From Pseudomonadota bacterium (GTDB lineage: Bacteria; Pseudomonadota; Gammaproteobacteria; Burkholderiales; Burkholderiaceae): DNA of 25,112 bases. The translations under genes and the position numbers were made by a program. Positions 7,431-14,999 of this stretch are shown in pieces; positions within the stretch are counted from its first letter, which is position 1, and every line of letters starts with the position of its first letter. The notes beneath the pieces are model-generated. The model worked only from the letters and a program-made list of their open reading frames with translations. It was not told the DNA's origin and did not search any database. The DNA lies in contig JAJYBQ010000009.1 in NCBI GenBank assembly GCA_021778935.1, positions 1 to 25,112 of the forward strand, read 5' to 3'.

Positions 7431-8612
7431 ATGAACGCCCACTTCCGGATTCCGCTTGCGGTTGCCGCTGCCTCCCTGCTCCTGGGCGGGTGTGCGCATT
7501 TCATCTCCAATGCCGGCCCGAACACCTCCGCCGTCGAATCTGCGCCGCAGGAAAAGTCGACGTTGCGCGGCATCCGGCTCTTCCACGTCGACTACGCGCT
7601 CGCGCACGCGGTCGAGGCGCGGGAGGAGCGGGCGCGCTTTTCTGCGTTCTTCTCCGGCCCGGCGCACCCGAGTCACGTCGTCGGCCCCGGCGACGTGCTG
7701 GCGATCTTCCTCTGGGAATCTCCGCCTGCCATGCTGTTCACCGGACAGAGTCTTGCGGTCGGTGTCGCGGGCATGGCGGCCGGCGGCACGGGTATGGTCA
7801 GCCTGCCGGTGCAGACCGTCGACAACGCGGGCCAAGTCGTCGTCCCCTTCGTCGGCAATATCCATGTCGCCGGACGGACCTTGTCGCAGATCGAGCGCGA
7901 CATCGTCGCCAATCTGTCCGGCATGGCCAACCATCCGCAGGCGATCGTCGAACTCGCGGTCAACAACACGCAGAACATCACCGTCGTCGGCAATGTGCCG
8001 CACAGCCTCGAAGTGCCGTTGACGCCCGGCGGCGTGCGCCTGCTGCGGGCCATCGCGCTGGCGGGCGGCGTGACGCAGTCGGTGGAGAAAGTCTCGATCC
8101 AGTTGTCGCGCGCCGGCCGGGTGATGACCATGCCGCTGCAAACGGTACTGCGCGACCCGCGCGAGAACATCCCGCTGCGCGCCGGCGATGTCATCACCGC
8201 GATCTATCAGCCCTCGAGCTTCACCGTGCTTGGCGCCACCGGCCGCAATGCCGAGGTCAACTTCGAGGCGAGCGGCATCAGCCTGGCGCAGGCGATCGCG
8301 CGCGCGGGTGGCATTGATGACAATCGTGCCAATCCGTCGGCGGTGTTCTTGTTCCGGTTTGCCGCCCCCGGCAGCCTGCCGGCCAGCCTGCAGGGCGGCC
8401 GCCTGGTCGACGGCAGGGTGCCGGCGATTTTCGAGTTCGATCTGCGCGATCCGGCCGTGTTCTTTGCTGCCCAGACCTTCCCGATCCACGATCACGATCT
8501 GCTCTACGTTTCCGATGCGCCGGTCGATGATCTGCAGAAGGTTCTCAATATCGTCGGCTCGATCGTGTTCCCGTACCAGGCCTATACGACTTCCGGCGGC
8601 ACCATTCCATGA
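7431..8612 (+). CDS. Polysaccharide export outer-membrane lipoprotein (Wza/KpsD/BexD-type)
   Basis: This 393-residue lipoprotein has signal peptide FRIPLAVAAASLLLGGC with lipobox Cys21. The Poly_export domain begins at HPSHVVGPGDVLAIFLWE (about 80) and contains TVDNAGQVVVPFVGNIHVAGRTLSQIERDIVANL. Two SLBB-like segments follow: VELAVNNTQNITVVGNVPHSLEVPLTPGGVRLLRAIALAGGV and PSSFTVLGATGRNAEVNFEASGISLAQAIARAGGI. Length and domain order match the outer-membrane export channels of capsule systems; Wza/KpsD relatives form octameric rings through which polymer leaves the cell. The presence of KpsS-like and KpsC-like genes downstream points to an ABC-transporter-dependent (BexD/CtrA-like) capsule. 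The upstream open frame to 6138 is spurious. No clear Shine-Dalgarno precedes the ATG. The stop overlaps the next start (ATGA). Confidence 0.93.
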   Translation: MNAHFRIPLAVAAASLLLGGCAHFISNAGPNTSAVESAPQEKSTLRGIRLFHVDYALAHAVEAREERARFSAFFSGPAHPSHVVGPGDVLAIFLWESPPAMLFTGQSLAVGVAGMAAGGTGMVSLPVQTVDNAGQVVVPFVGNIHVAGRTLSQIERDIVANLSGMANHPQAIVELAVNNTQNITVVGNVPHSLEVPLTPGGVRLLRAIALAGGVTQSVEKVSIQLSRAGRVMTMPLQTVLRDPRENIPLRAGDVITAIYQPSSFTVLGATGRNAEVNFEASGISLAQAIARAGGIDDNRANPSAVFLFRFAAPGSLPASLQGGRLVDGRVPAIFEFDLRDPAVFFAAQTFPIHDHDLLYVSDAPVDDLQKVLNIVGSIVFPYQAYTTSGGTIP

Positions 8613-9136
8613 TCGGCAGCCGGATGGGTGGCCGGGCGTTGCCCGCACGCGGGAAGGGGGGCATTCGGCCTGCCGCGCAGATTCCCCGGAAGGTGCTCCG
8701 CCGGGGCGCGCTTGCTGCGGCCGCCCTGCTGGCGATCGCCGCGCACCCGGCCCGGGCCGGCGACATGTCGATCGGTACCGGCTACAACTTCGTTCCCGGA
8801 TCCGGCTATGTCTCGTTCGACGATCGGTTCGGCAACTTTGCCGCGGAGGCCTGGCTGATGACCACCGGCCAGGAAGAGCCGACCACCCGCCCGGGGCCGG
8901 AACTTGATCTCAACTTGCTCGCCTATCTGCCGTCGTGTCCCGTCTTTGCCAAGGTCGGGGTGATTTCCGGCCTATGGGGCAAGCGCGGAGCCGATGCCGG
9001 CTTCGGCATCGACTGGCCGCTCACCCGTCGCTGGTCGGTGCGCCTCCAGGATACGTTCAACTGGGCGACGGAAGACCAGCATCCCGGCTACGAACTCGAA
9101 CATCAGGTCGCGCTCGGCATCGAATTCCACTTTTGA
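8609..9136 (+). CDS. Small exported beta-barrel-like protein coupled to the export gene
   Basis: This 175-residue protein starts in an ATGA overlap with the export lipoprotein stop. A signal peptide is visible at about 28-50 (VLRRGALAAAALLAIAAHPARA). The mature part of about 125 residues alternates polar and aromatic residues (MSIGTGYNFVPGSGYVSFDD, FGNFAAEAWLMTT, WSVRLQDTFNWAT, HQVALGIEFHF) and ends in Phe, typical of an outer-membrane beta-barrel assembly signal. It may be a small barrel that works with the export channel, but I do not recognise a named family. The first 27 residues are partly encoded by a REP-like palindrome (8640-8658). The true start could therefore be downstream, for example GTG at 8693, though neither start has a strong ribosome site. 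Confidence 0.7.
   Translation: MIGSRMGGRALPARGKGGIRPAAQIPRKVLRRGALAAAALLAIAAHPARAGDMSIGTGYNFVPGSGYVSFDDRFGNFAAEAWLMTTGQEEPTTRPGPELDLNLLAYLPSCPVFAKVGVISGLWGKRGADAGFGIDWPLTRRWSVRLQDTFNWATEDQHPGYELEHQVALGIEFHF
8640..8658. repeat. REP-like palindrome, copy 1
   Basis: TGCCCGCACGCGGGAAGGG contains the dyad CCCGC-AC-GCGGG followed by GAAGGG. A close copy lies at 9143-9165. It falls inside the 5' coding part of the barrel-like gene. Confidence 0.5.
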
Positions 9137-9142
9137 TCGCCG

Positions 9143-9165
9143 TGCCCCCGCACGCGGGCGAAGGG
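9143..9165. repeat. REP-like palindrome, copy 2
   Basis: This is the copy-1 motif with small insertions: TGCCC, then CCGCACGCGGG, then CGAAGGG. It occupies most of the 42-bp gap between two convergent stop codons, where a REP element or transcript-end hairpin is commonly found. Confidence 0.5.
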
Positions 9166-9178
9166 CGTGGTCGCAACG

Positions 9179-10528
9179 TCACCCGCCGTCTTCGGTCGGG
9201 AGTCTGCGCGGCAGACGGATTTCCCGCGGGCGGGATGCGGTGGTGGTCCCCGCTCCCGCCCGCGGGAGCGGGAGTACCCCCTCTGCCGCGCAGCCTCCCA
9301 GGCACTGCTCGATCCGATCGGCGGCGATCCGGGCGCCGTCCTCGGCGGCGACCTTGGGTGCCGCGTCCGCCAGGCGCTGCCGCATCGCGCGGTCGTCGAG
9401 CAGGGCGGCGAGTTCCCCGGCGGCGGCGCGCGCGGTATAGCAGGCCATCGGCAGCACGCGGGCGAAACCGTGTCGCGCGGCGCGGCGGGCGTTGTCGTGC
9501 TGGTCCCAGTCCGCGGGTACCAGCAGCGACGGTGCGGCTGCGCGCAAGGCCCAGCCGATGGTGCCGATGCCGCCGGAATGGACTACCGCGGCACCCAGGC
9601 CGAACAGACGGGAATAGGGCAGGTAGCCGGTCAGCCGGACATCGTCGGCAACGGCCAGTCCGTCGCGGGTCCGCTGGCCGGCGACGACGATCACCCGCCG
9701 CCCCAGGTACCGGGCCGCCGCAATGCTCTGCTCGAAAAATCGTCCCGGGCTGGTGCGCCGTCCCCCGCCGGCAGTGACCACCAGCGGCGGCGGCCCCGCC
9801 TGCGCGAACGCCTGCAAGGACGCAACCTCGGCGTCGTCGCCGAGAAAGCGCGGTTCGTACCAGCCGAAACCGGTCACCACGGTGTGCGCCGGCCAGTCGG
9901 GCTGGGGGGCGAGCAGCAGCGGCGAGGTCGCCAGCAGATTCAGGCGCTCGGAGTACATGCCCTCGAAGCGGGGGTGGGCCCGGGTCGGCAGGCCGAGGCG
10001 CGCCTGCAGTGCCAGCTGGGAGCGCATCAGCACCCGCGTGGCGACACGTGCCAGGTGGAGATAGGGCGTTTCGGGCCAGCCCAGCGCCGCCGTGCGGCGC
10101 TGCAGGCCGTCGACCACCGGCCAGAGCGGAGGATCGTGGCGCGACGGAATCGCGAGCGGCGATGCCGCGCAGAACACCCAGGGTTTGCCCAGCAGGCGGT
10201 GCACGATCGCGCCGGCATAGGCCAGCTGATTGCCCAACAACAGGTCGTTGGCCGCCGCCAGCGGCAACAGGCGTTCGACCTCGGCCCGCAGCCCGTCCGG
10301 CGCCAGGGTCGCGTCGAGTCGGGCGCGCCAGCCGCCCGCATCCGGCGCGGGGGCGCCGTTGCCATCCAGGATATGCAGCGGCAGGCCGAGATCGGCGCAC
10401 GCGGCCGCGTGATGTCCCTCGGCGGCGACCGCTACCGCATGTCCGCGCCGTTGCAGGGCTGCGCCGATTGCCAGCAGCGGAAAAATGTCGCCGTAACCGC
10501 CTCGTGCGATGATTAGAACCTTGCCCAT
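9179..10528 (-). CDS. GT1-like (UDP-glycosyltransferase/YjiC-type) glycosyltransferase
   Basis: This 449-residue GT-B-fold glycosyltransferase has N-terminal Rossmann motif KVLIIARGGYGDIFPLLAIGAALQRRGHAV. The C-terminal donor-binding domain has PPLVVTAGGGRRTSP, then LTGYLPYSRLFGLGAAVVHSGGIGTIGWALRAAAPSLLVPADWDQHDNARRAARHG, the GT1-type H-S-G-G/G-T and Q-x-x-N region. GT1-type enzymes move a sugar from a nucleotide donor to a lipid or small acceptor. The acceptor here is unknown; a glycolipid or the capsule anchor would fit the locus. The conserved fold ends around CLGG. The last 30 or so residues are encoded by GC palindromic sequence (9223-9270) and look like a read-through extension. The start codon overlaps that of the divergent acyltransferase gene at CATG 10526-10529. 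Confidence 0.88.
   Translation of the reverse strand: MGKVLIIARGGYGDIFPLLAIGAALQRRGHAVAVAAEGHHAAACADLGLPLHILDGNGAPAPDAGGWRARLDATLAPDGLRAEVERLLPLAAANDLLLGNQLAYAGAIVHRLLGKPWVFCAASPLAIPSRHDPPLWPVVDGLQRRTAALGWPETPYLHLARVATRVLMRSQLALQARLGLPTRAHPRFEGMYSERLNLLATSPLLLAPQPDWPAHTVVTGFGWYEPRFLGDDAEVASLQAFAQAGPPPLVVTAGGGRRTSPGRFFEQSIAAARYLGRRVIVVAGQRTRDGLAVADDVRLTGYLPYSRLFGLGAAVVHSGGIGTIGWALRAAAPSLLVPADWDQHDNARRAARHGFARVLPMACYTARAAAGELAALLDDRAMRQRLADAAPKVAAEDGARIAADRIEQCLGGCAAEGVLPLPRAGAGTTTASRPREIRLPRRLPTEDGG
9223..9270. repeat. GC-rich nested inverted repeats, REP-like, in the GT1 tail
   Basis: A perfect 12-bp inverted repeat (CCCGCGGGCGGG 9223-9234 with CCCGCCCGCGGG 9255-9266, 20 bp apart) overlaps a 9-bp stem with a 2-nt centre (CGCTCCCGC 9251-9259 with GCGGGAGCG 9262-9270). 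The two hairpins are mutually exclusive. Composition resembles the two nearby REP-like copies. Confidence 0.6.
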
Positions 10529-11678
10529 GTTCTCAACAAAAGAAAAAAACGCGACCCTCGATGCCGAGGTCTATCGCCGGATCGCCGACGTCCCCCCCGA
10601 GCACTGGGACGCGCTGGCCGCGCGCGGGTCGGTCGGCCTGTCCCGCGCCTTCTGGGCGATTATGGAAGCATCGCGCATCAACGACTTCGATTTCCGCTAC
10701 GTTGTTTTCCACGATGCGCAGCGCCGCCCGGTGGCTCTGGCGGGGTTCTACAGCGTGACCACCGACATCGCGATCTTTGCCCCCGCGCCCTTGCGTGCGG
10801 TGCTGGGCGTGGTGCGCAGGGTACTCCCGAATTTTTTCAAGCTGCGCATGATCGAGTGTGGCACGCCGATCACCATCACCAGTCCGCCTTTCGTCCATGA
10901 TCCGGCGGTCGACCCGGAGGACGTGATCGGCGCGCTCGACCGCGTGTTGCGGCGCACGGCACGGGCGGAAGGCCAGTTCCTGATCGTGGTGCGCGATTTC
11001 GAGCCGGATGCGGCCGCGTTGCGGACGGCCTTCGTCCGTCGCGGCTACCACTGGACCGACAGCCTGCCCAATACCTACCTCGATCTGCCCTGGACAACCC
11101 CCGAGCAGTATCTGGCGGCGTTGCGCAGTTACTATCGCAGCAAGCTCTTCAAACATCGCAAGCGCAATGCCGCCGCCGGTGTGACCCATACGGTGGTCGA
11201 CGACTTCGCCGATCTCGCCGACGAGCTATGCGCCCAGTGGACGGTCGTGCATGAAAGCGCCAGCGAGTTTCAACGCGAGGTGCTGACGCCGGATTTCTAC
11301 CGGCGGCTCTCGCGCGACCTGGGGCCGCTGTCCAAGGCGATCCTGTTCCATCGCGACGGCGAGCGGGTGGGCCATGCCCTGCTGCTGCGCGACGGCGACA
11401 TGCTGCGCTGGCTCTACGTCGGCCGCAAGGCCGCCGCCAACGACGGACTCTACCTCTACGTCGCCCAAACCGTCGTGCTCACCGCAATCGAACTCGGCGC
11501 CAGTCGTCTCGAGATGGGCCTCACGACCTATGCCATCAAGCAGGATCTGGGCGCCGAGGTGGTGCCGATCCGGCTCGCCCTGCGCGCCAGCCGGGGCTGG
11601 ATCAACCCCTTCGTCGGTCTGGGCTACAAGCTGCTCAACCACGTGCCGGCACCCGCGCCGCGAACGGTGTTCAAGTGA
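10527..11678 (+). CDS. FemAB/GNAT-like acyltransferase (Acetyltransf_6 type)
   Basis: This protein has 383 residues from the ATG at 10527 (an ATG at 10509 would add six). Two GNAT-like halves are visible. The first runs through FDFRYVVFHDAQRRPVALAGFYSV and LRMIECGTPITITSPPF. The second contains YLDLPWTTPEQYLAALRSYYRSKLFKHRKRN, FHRDGERVGHALLLRDGDMLRWLYVGRKAAANDGLYLYVAQTVVLTAIELGASRLEMGLTTYAIKQDLGAEVVPI. This second stretch is typical of the BioF2-like/FemAB acetyltransferase group, which attaches acyl or aminoacyl groups to cell-wall or lipid-linked substrates. The substrate here is unknown. The stop overlaps the next GTG start (GTGA), so it is co-translated with the epimerase. It is divergent from the GT1 gene with overlapping start codons, and no ribosome site is evident. 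Confidence 0.82.
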   Translation: MFSTKEKNATLDAEVYRRIADVPPEHWDALAARGSVGLSRAFWAIMEASRINDFDFRYVVFHDAQRRPVALAGFYSVTTDIAIFAPAPLRAVLGVVRRVLPNFFKLRMIECGTPITITSPPFVHDPAVDPEDVIGALDRVLRRTARAEGQFLIVVRDFEPDAAALRTAFVRRGYHWTDSLPNTYLDLPWTTPEQYLAALRSYYRSKLFKHRKRNAAAGVTHTVVDDFADLADELCAQWTVVHESASEFQREVLTPDFYRRLSRDLGPLSKAILFHRDGERVGHALLLRDGDMLRWLYVGRKAAANDGLYLYVAQTVVLTAIELGASRLEMGLTTYAIKQDLGAEVVPIRLALRASRGWINPFVGLGYKLLNHVPAPAPRTVFK

Positions 11679-12676
11679 GCGTGCTGCGCGAGCCGGTGCT
11701 GGTCACCGGCGCCACCGGATTCATTGGCAGCCGCCTGTCGCGCCGCCTGCTGGCGCAGGGCTGCACGCTGCGCGTGCTGGTGCGCGACCCGGCGCGCCTT
11801 GACGCCGATTTGCGCCGCGGCGCCGAAGTGGTGTCCGGTGATCTCGCCGATGTGCCCGCGCTGCTGGGTGCGGTGCGCGGCGCGGCGACCGTGTTCCATT
11901 GCGCCGCCGATGTCGCCACCTGGGATCGCGAGTCGAACTACCGCGCAGCCAACGTCGACGGCGTGCGCAATCTCTTCCTCGCGATCGAGATTGCCGATGC
12001 GATGCCGCGTGTGGTCCACCTCTCCAGCGTCGACGTCTATGGGTTTCCCGCGCAGCCCGCGGACGAGACCTGTGCCGCGGCGGGCGGCCCCTTCGGTTAT
12101 GGCCGCAGCAAGGCGCAGGGCGAAGGCATCGTCGCGGCGCGATCGCGGCGTTTGGGCCTGGACTGCACGATTCTTCGGCCCTGCAACGTCATGGGTCCGG
12201 GCAGCCCCTTCATCGCCCGCATCGGCAAGGAGCTGCGCGCCGGCCTGATGCTCACCGTCGATGGCGGTCGCGCCGATTGCGGCTTCCTCGATGTCGACAA
12301 CCTGATCGATGTCCTGCTGTGGGCCGCGACGGCACCGCAGGCGGTGGGCGCGACCTTCAATGTGCGCGATCCGGTTGCCGTGCCCTGGAGTCGCTTCGTC
12401 GGCGATCTGCGCGCCGCCATCGCCGGGCGCGGGGTCGTGCTGAATCTGCCGTTGGGCCTTGCCGCCGTTGCCGCGCTGCTGCTGCAGGGGCCTCATCTCT
12501 TGCTGCGCCTACCGGGCGAACCGCTGTTGCACCCCCTCCTCGTGCGCATTTTCGGCTCTACCTGCGGCCACGACATCGCCCGCCTGACCGCGGCCGGCGC
12601 GCCGCTGGGGGCGGTGGACTACGCCGAATCGATGCGCCGGGCGGTGGCGTGGCTCGGCACGGAATCGGCGCGGTGA
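11675..12676 (+). CDS. NAD(P)-dependent epimerase/dehydratase (extended SDR)
   Basis: This is a 333-residue extended short-chain dehydrogenase/reductase. It has the Rossmann motif VTGATGFIGSRLSRRLL (G12-x2-G15-x2-G18), a base-binding Asp in SGDLAD, a VFHCAADVATW strand, the catalytic Ser region VVHLSSVDVYG (117-118) and Y142-x3-K146 (YGRSK). The C-terminal half includes TILRPCNVMGPG and GGRADCGFLDVDNLIDVLLWA, similar to the 3-beta-hydroxysteroid dehydrogenase/sugar-epimerase branch. In this locus a role in nucleotide-sugar or lipid-anchor synthesis is likely; the exact substrate cannot be read from sequence. A hydrophobic stretch near 245-275 could be membrane-associated. It starts with GTG in a 4-bp GTGA overlap and ends in another GTGA overlap with the KpsS-like gene. 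Confidence 0.88.
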   Translation: MSVLREPVLVTGATGFIGSRLSRRLLAQGCTLRVLVRDPARLDADLRRGAEVVSGDLADVPALLGAVRGAATVFHCAADVATWDRESNYRAANVDGVRNLFLAIEIADAMPRVVHLSSVDVYGFPAQPADETCAAAGGPFGYGRSKAQGEGIVAARSRRLGLDCTILRPCNVMGPGSPFIARIGKELRAGLMLTVDGGRADCGFLDVDNLIDVLLWAATAPQAVGATFNVRDPVAVPWSRFVGDLRAAIAGRGVVLNLPLGLAAVAALLLQGPHLLLRLPGEPLLHPLLVRIFGSTCGHDIARLTAAGAPLGAVDYAESMRRAVAWLGTESAR

Positions 12677-13932
12677 GCGGCCCCCCCCGCGCAGCCGGCG
12701 CCGGGCCGCGCCACGTGGTGTTCCTGCAGGGCATGCCGTCACCGTTTTTTGCGCGCATCGGCGAGCGGCTGCGCGCGCAGGGCTGGCGCACCACCCGCAT
12801 CAACCTGTGCATCGGCGATCGCCTGTTCTGGCGCGGTGGCGAGGTCATCGACTATCGCGGCACGCCCGGCCACTGGCCGGCCTTCGTCGACGAGATCTTC
12901 GCCGCGCGCGGCGTCACCGACCTGCTGCTGCTGGGCGAACAGCGCCGCTATCACCGCGAGGCGGTGGGCCTGGCCCATGCCCGCGGCATCCGCGTCACGG
13001 TCACCGACTTCGGCTACCTGCGTCCCGACTGGATCACCTTCGAGCCCGACGGCATGAGCGGCGGCTCGCGCTTCCCCCGCGACCCCGCGGCCATCGGCGC
13101 GCTCGCGGCGCGCTGCCCGGAGCCGGACTGGGCGCGCCGTTATACCGAAGGTGCGGTCCGCATGGCCCGCGCCGACCTGGGCTACAACCTTGCCAATCTG
13201 TTGCTGGGCTGGCTTTATCCCCACTACCGCCGCAGCGACATGCGCCCACCGACCCTGGTCTACACACCGGCGAGCGCGCTGCGCTTGTGGGGCAACGCCC
13301 GCGTGGGTCCGCGCATGGAGGCCCTGGTGCGGGAATTGGTGGCCTCCGGTCGGCCGTACTACGTGTTTCCGCTGCAGCTCGATTTCGATTTCCAGATCGT
13401 CGCCTACTCGCCGTTTTCCAGCATCGAGGAATCGATCGACCTCGTCGTCGCGTCCTTCGCCCGCCACGCTCCACCCGATGCCGAACTGGTGCTCAAGGAA
13501 CATCCCTGGGATCCGGCCCTCCACGACTGGGCGCGCACCCTGCGGGCGCGGGCGCGCGAGTACGGCGTCGCCGGGCGCGTGCGCTATCTGCGCGGCGGCA
13601 ATCTCGACGAACTGATCCGCGCCAGCCGCGGCGTGGTGACGGTCAACAGCACCAGCGGTCTGCGCGCGCTGCAGCTCGGCCGTCCGTTGCAGGTGCTGGG
13701 GCAGGCGGTCTACGACGTTGCCGGCCTGACTTTCCGCGGCGGTCTCGACCGGTTCTGGACCGAGGCGCTCCCGCCCGATCCCGCGCTGCTCGCCGATACC
13801 CTGCGCGCGCTTGCCGGCACGGTGCAGATCCGCGGTGCCTTTTTCCACGAAGCCGGGCTCGACAACGCCGTCGACGAAGCCGTCCGGCGCCTGCTGGAGG
13901 GGCGCGTCGGCGAACCCCCGGCGGCCGGGTGA
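12673..13932 (+). CDS. KpsS-like capsule Kdo transferase
   Basis: This 419-residue protein starts at the GTG overlapping the epimerase stop. KpsS/LipB-type landmarks are clear: VVFLQGMPSPFFARIGERLRAQGWRTTRINLCIGDRLFWR, VIDYRGTPGHWPAFVDEIF, LLLLGEQRRYHREAVGLAHARGIRVTVTDFGYLRPDWITFE, then the second half ASALRLWGNARVGPRM, YYVFPLQLDFDFQIVAYSPF, LVLKEHPWDP and RGVVTVNSTSGLRALQLGRPLQVLG. Family knowledge: KpsS adds the first beta-Kdo to (lyso)phosphatidylglycerol, and KpsC extends the short poly-Kdo linker on which ABC-exported capsules are built. Its presence implies a phospholipid-anchored capsule. It is the last gene of the coupled rightward chain and ends 2 bp from the convergent KpsC-like stop. 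Confidence 0.92.
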   Translation: MSGPPRAAGAGPRHVVFLQGMPSPFFARIGERLRAQGWRTTRINLCIGDRLFWRGGEVIDYRGTPGHWPAFVDEIFAARGVTDLLLLGEQRRYHREAVGLAHARGIRVTVTDFGYLRPDWITFEPDGMSGGSRFPRDPAAIGALAARCPEPDWARRYTEGAVRMARADLGYNLANLLLGWLYPHYRRSDMRPPTLVYTPASALRLWGNARVGPRMEALVRELVASGRPYYVFPLQLDFDFQIVAYSPFSSIEESIDLVVASFARHAPPDAELVLKEHPWDPALHDWARTLRARAREYGVAGRVRYLRGGNLDELIRASRGVVTVNSTSGLRALQLGRPLQVLGQAVYDVAGLTFRGGLDRFWTEALPPDPALLADTLRALAGTVQIRGAFFHEAGLDNAVDEAVRRLLEGRVGEPPAAG

Positions 13933-13934
13933 TT

Positions 13935-14999
13935 TCACCGCACCCCGATGAACCGCCGCAGGAAGAATCGGTAGATTTCCTGCCACCAGCGCTCGCGGCC
14001 GCCGCGCTGCGTCTTCCAGGCCTGGAGCGCATCGAGCGCTGCCTCGGGACTTACCGGCCCGCGGTTGCCGAGATAAGTCGGATACAAGATCAGCGCCGCG
14101 GCCACCAGTTCATCCCGTTGCAGGCGGCGCGTGCGCCGGGGGTGGGGCAGGGCGTCGTGTGTCAGTCCCCAACCCGAGTAGAACGGCTGACCGTGACAGG
14201 TCACGGGCTTGCCGCGCAGCAGCGCCTCGAACCCGGCGAGCGAGGTCAGGACGTGCACCGCATCGACCGCGTCGAGGAGCGCCGCCATATCCACGTCGAC
14301 GACGATTTCGTCGCACCATTCCGCCGCCCGTTCTTCGCCGTCGCCGCGCCGACGCAAACGCGCGGCGACATCCGGGTGGGGTTTGTAGACCAGCCAGGCG
14401 TCCGGGCACGCCGCGCGCGTCGCCTGCAGCAGCGCGAGATTGCTGCGGATGCCGGGTGCACCGAAGGCGAGCGACGCGTCGCTCTCCACCTGCCCCGGCA
14501 CCAGCACCACCTGCTTGCGGCCCGCAGGCCGCTGCCAGCGGCGCGCGCCGACGTTGTACTTGGTGATGCCCGCCGCGACGACGCGTTGCCGTAGCGTCGC
14601 GGCACGTGCCACCAGCGCCGGCGGAAAGTCTGCCGTCGCCAACAGCGTTTCGAGATCCGATGGCTGCGTCGCGTCGTAGTAGATACCGCGGCGGTCGACC
14701 ACCCAGGACAACGGCCGCGTCAGCTCCGCTCCCAGCCCCACCGAGCGCAGAAAGCCATCTTCCATCCGGAGCACCGGCAGATCCGTTGCCAGTCCCGCCG
14801 GCACGGGCGCGGCGCCCCACAACAGCAGCGCTCCGGTCTGTGGCAGCGCCCCGTCCGCCGGCACGAAGTGCACCGTCTGCTCGGGAAAGCAGCGACGCAC
14901 GAAGCGCCACTTCCAGCGTGGAAACGCCCACGCGGTGAGCGGGCCCGCGATGTGCGTGCCGGCAGGTGGGGACGGAGGCCCGGGAACGGCATTTCTCAT
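13935..14999 (-). CDS. KpsC-like capsule Kdo transferase, single module
   Basis: This 354-residue protein carries one KpsC/LipA-type module: VLRMEDGFLRSVGLGAELTRPLSWVVDRRGIYYDATQPSDLE, GITKYNVGARRW, VVLVPGQVESDASLAFGAPGIRSN, WLVYKPHPDVAARLR, AVHVLTSLAGFEALLRGKPVTCHGQPFYSGWGLT and LQRDELVAAALILYPTYL. Classical KpsC proteins have about 670 residues with two such glycosyltransferase modules, making alternating linkages of the poly-Kdo linker. Only one is present here, complete, with no sign of a frameshift around it. The start at 14999 overlaps the stop of the upstream GT4 gene (ATGA), so the two are co-translated. It is convergent with the KpsS-like gene, with no room for a terminator. Confidence 0.9.
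   Translation of the reverse strand: MRNAVPGPPSPPAGTHIAGPLTAWAFPRWKWRFVRRCFPEQTVHFVPADGALPQTGALLLWGAAPVPAGLATDLPVLRMEDGFLRSVGLGAELTRPLSWVVDRRGIYYDATQPSDLETLLATADFPPALVARAATLRQRVVAAGITKYNVGARRWQRPAGRKQVVLVPGQVESDASLAFGAPGIRSNLALLQATRAACPDAWLVYKPHPDVAARLRRRGDGEERAAEWCDEIVVDVDMAALLDAVDAVHVLTSLAGFEALLRGKPVTCHGQPFYSGWGLTHDALPHPRRTRRLQRDELVAAALILYPTYLGNRGPVSPEAALDALQAWKTQRGGRERWWQEIYRFFLRRFIGVR

Noticed and set aside
11899..12672. Upstream part of the long frame that contains the KpsS-like gene
   Set aside because: It lies in the alternative frame of the epimerase gene. KpsS homology begins after the GTG at 12673.
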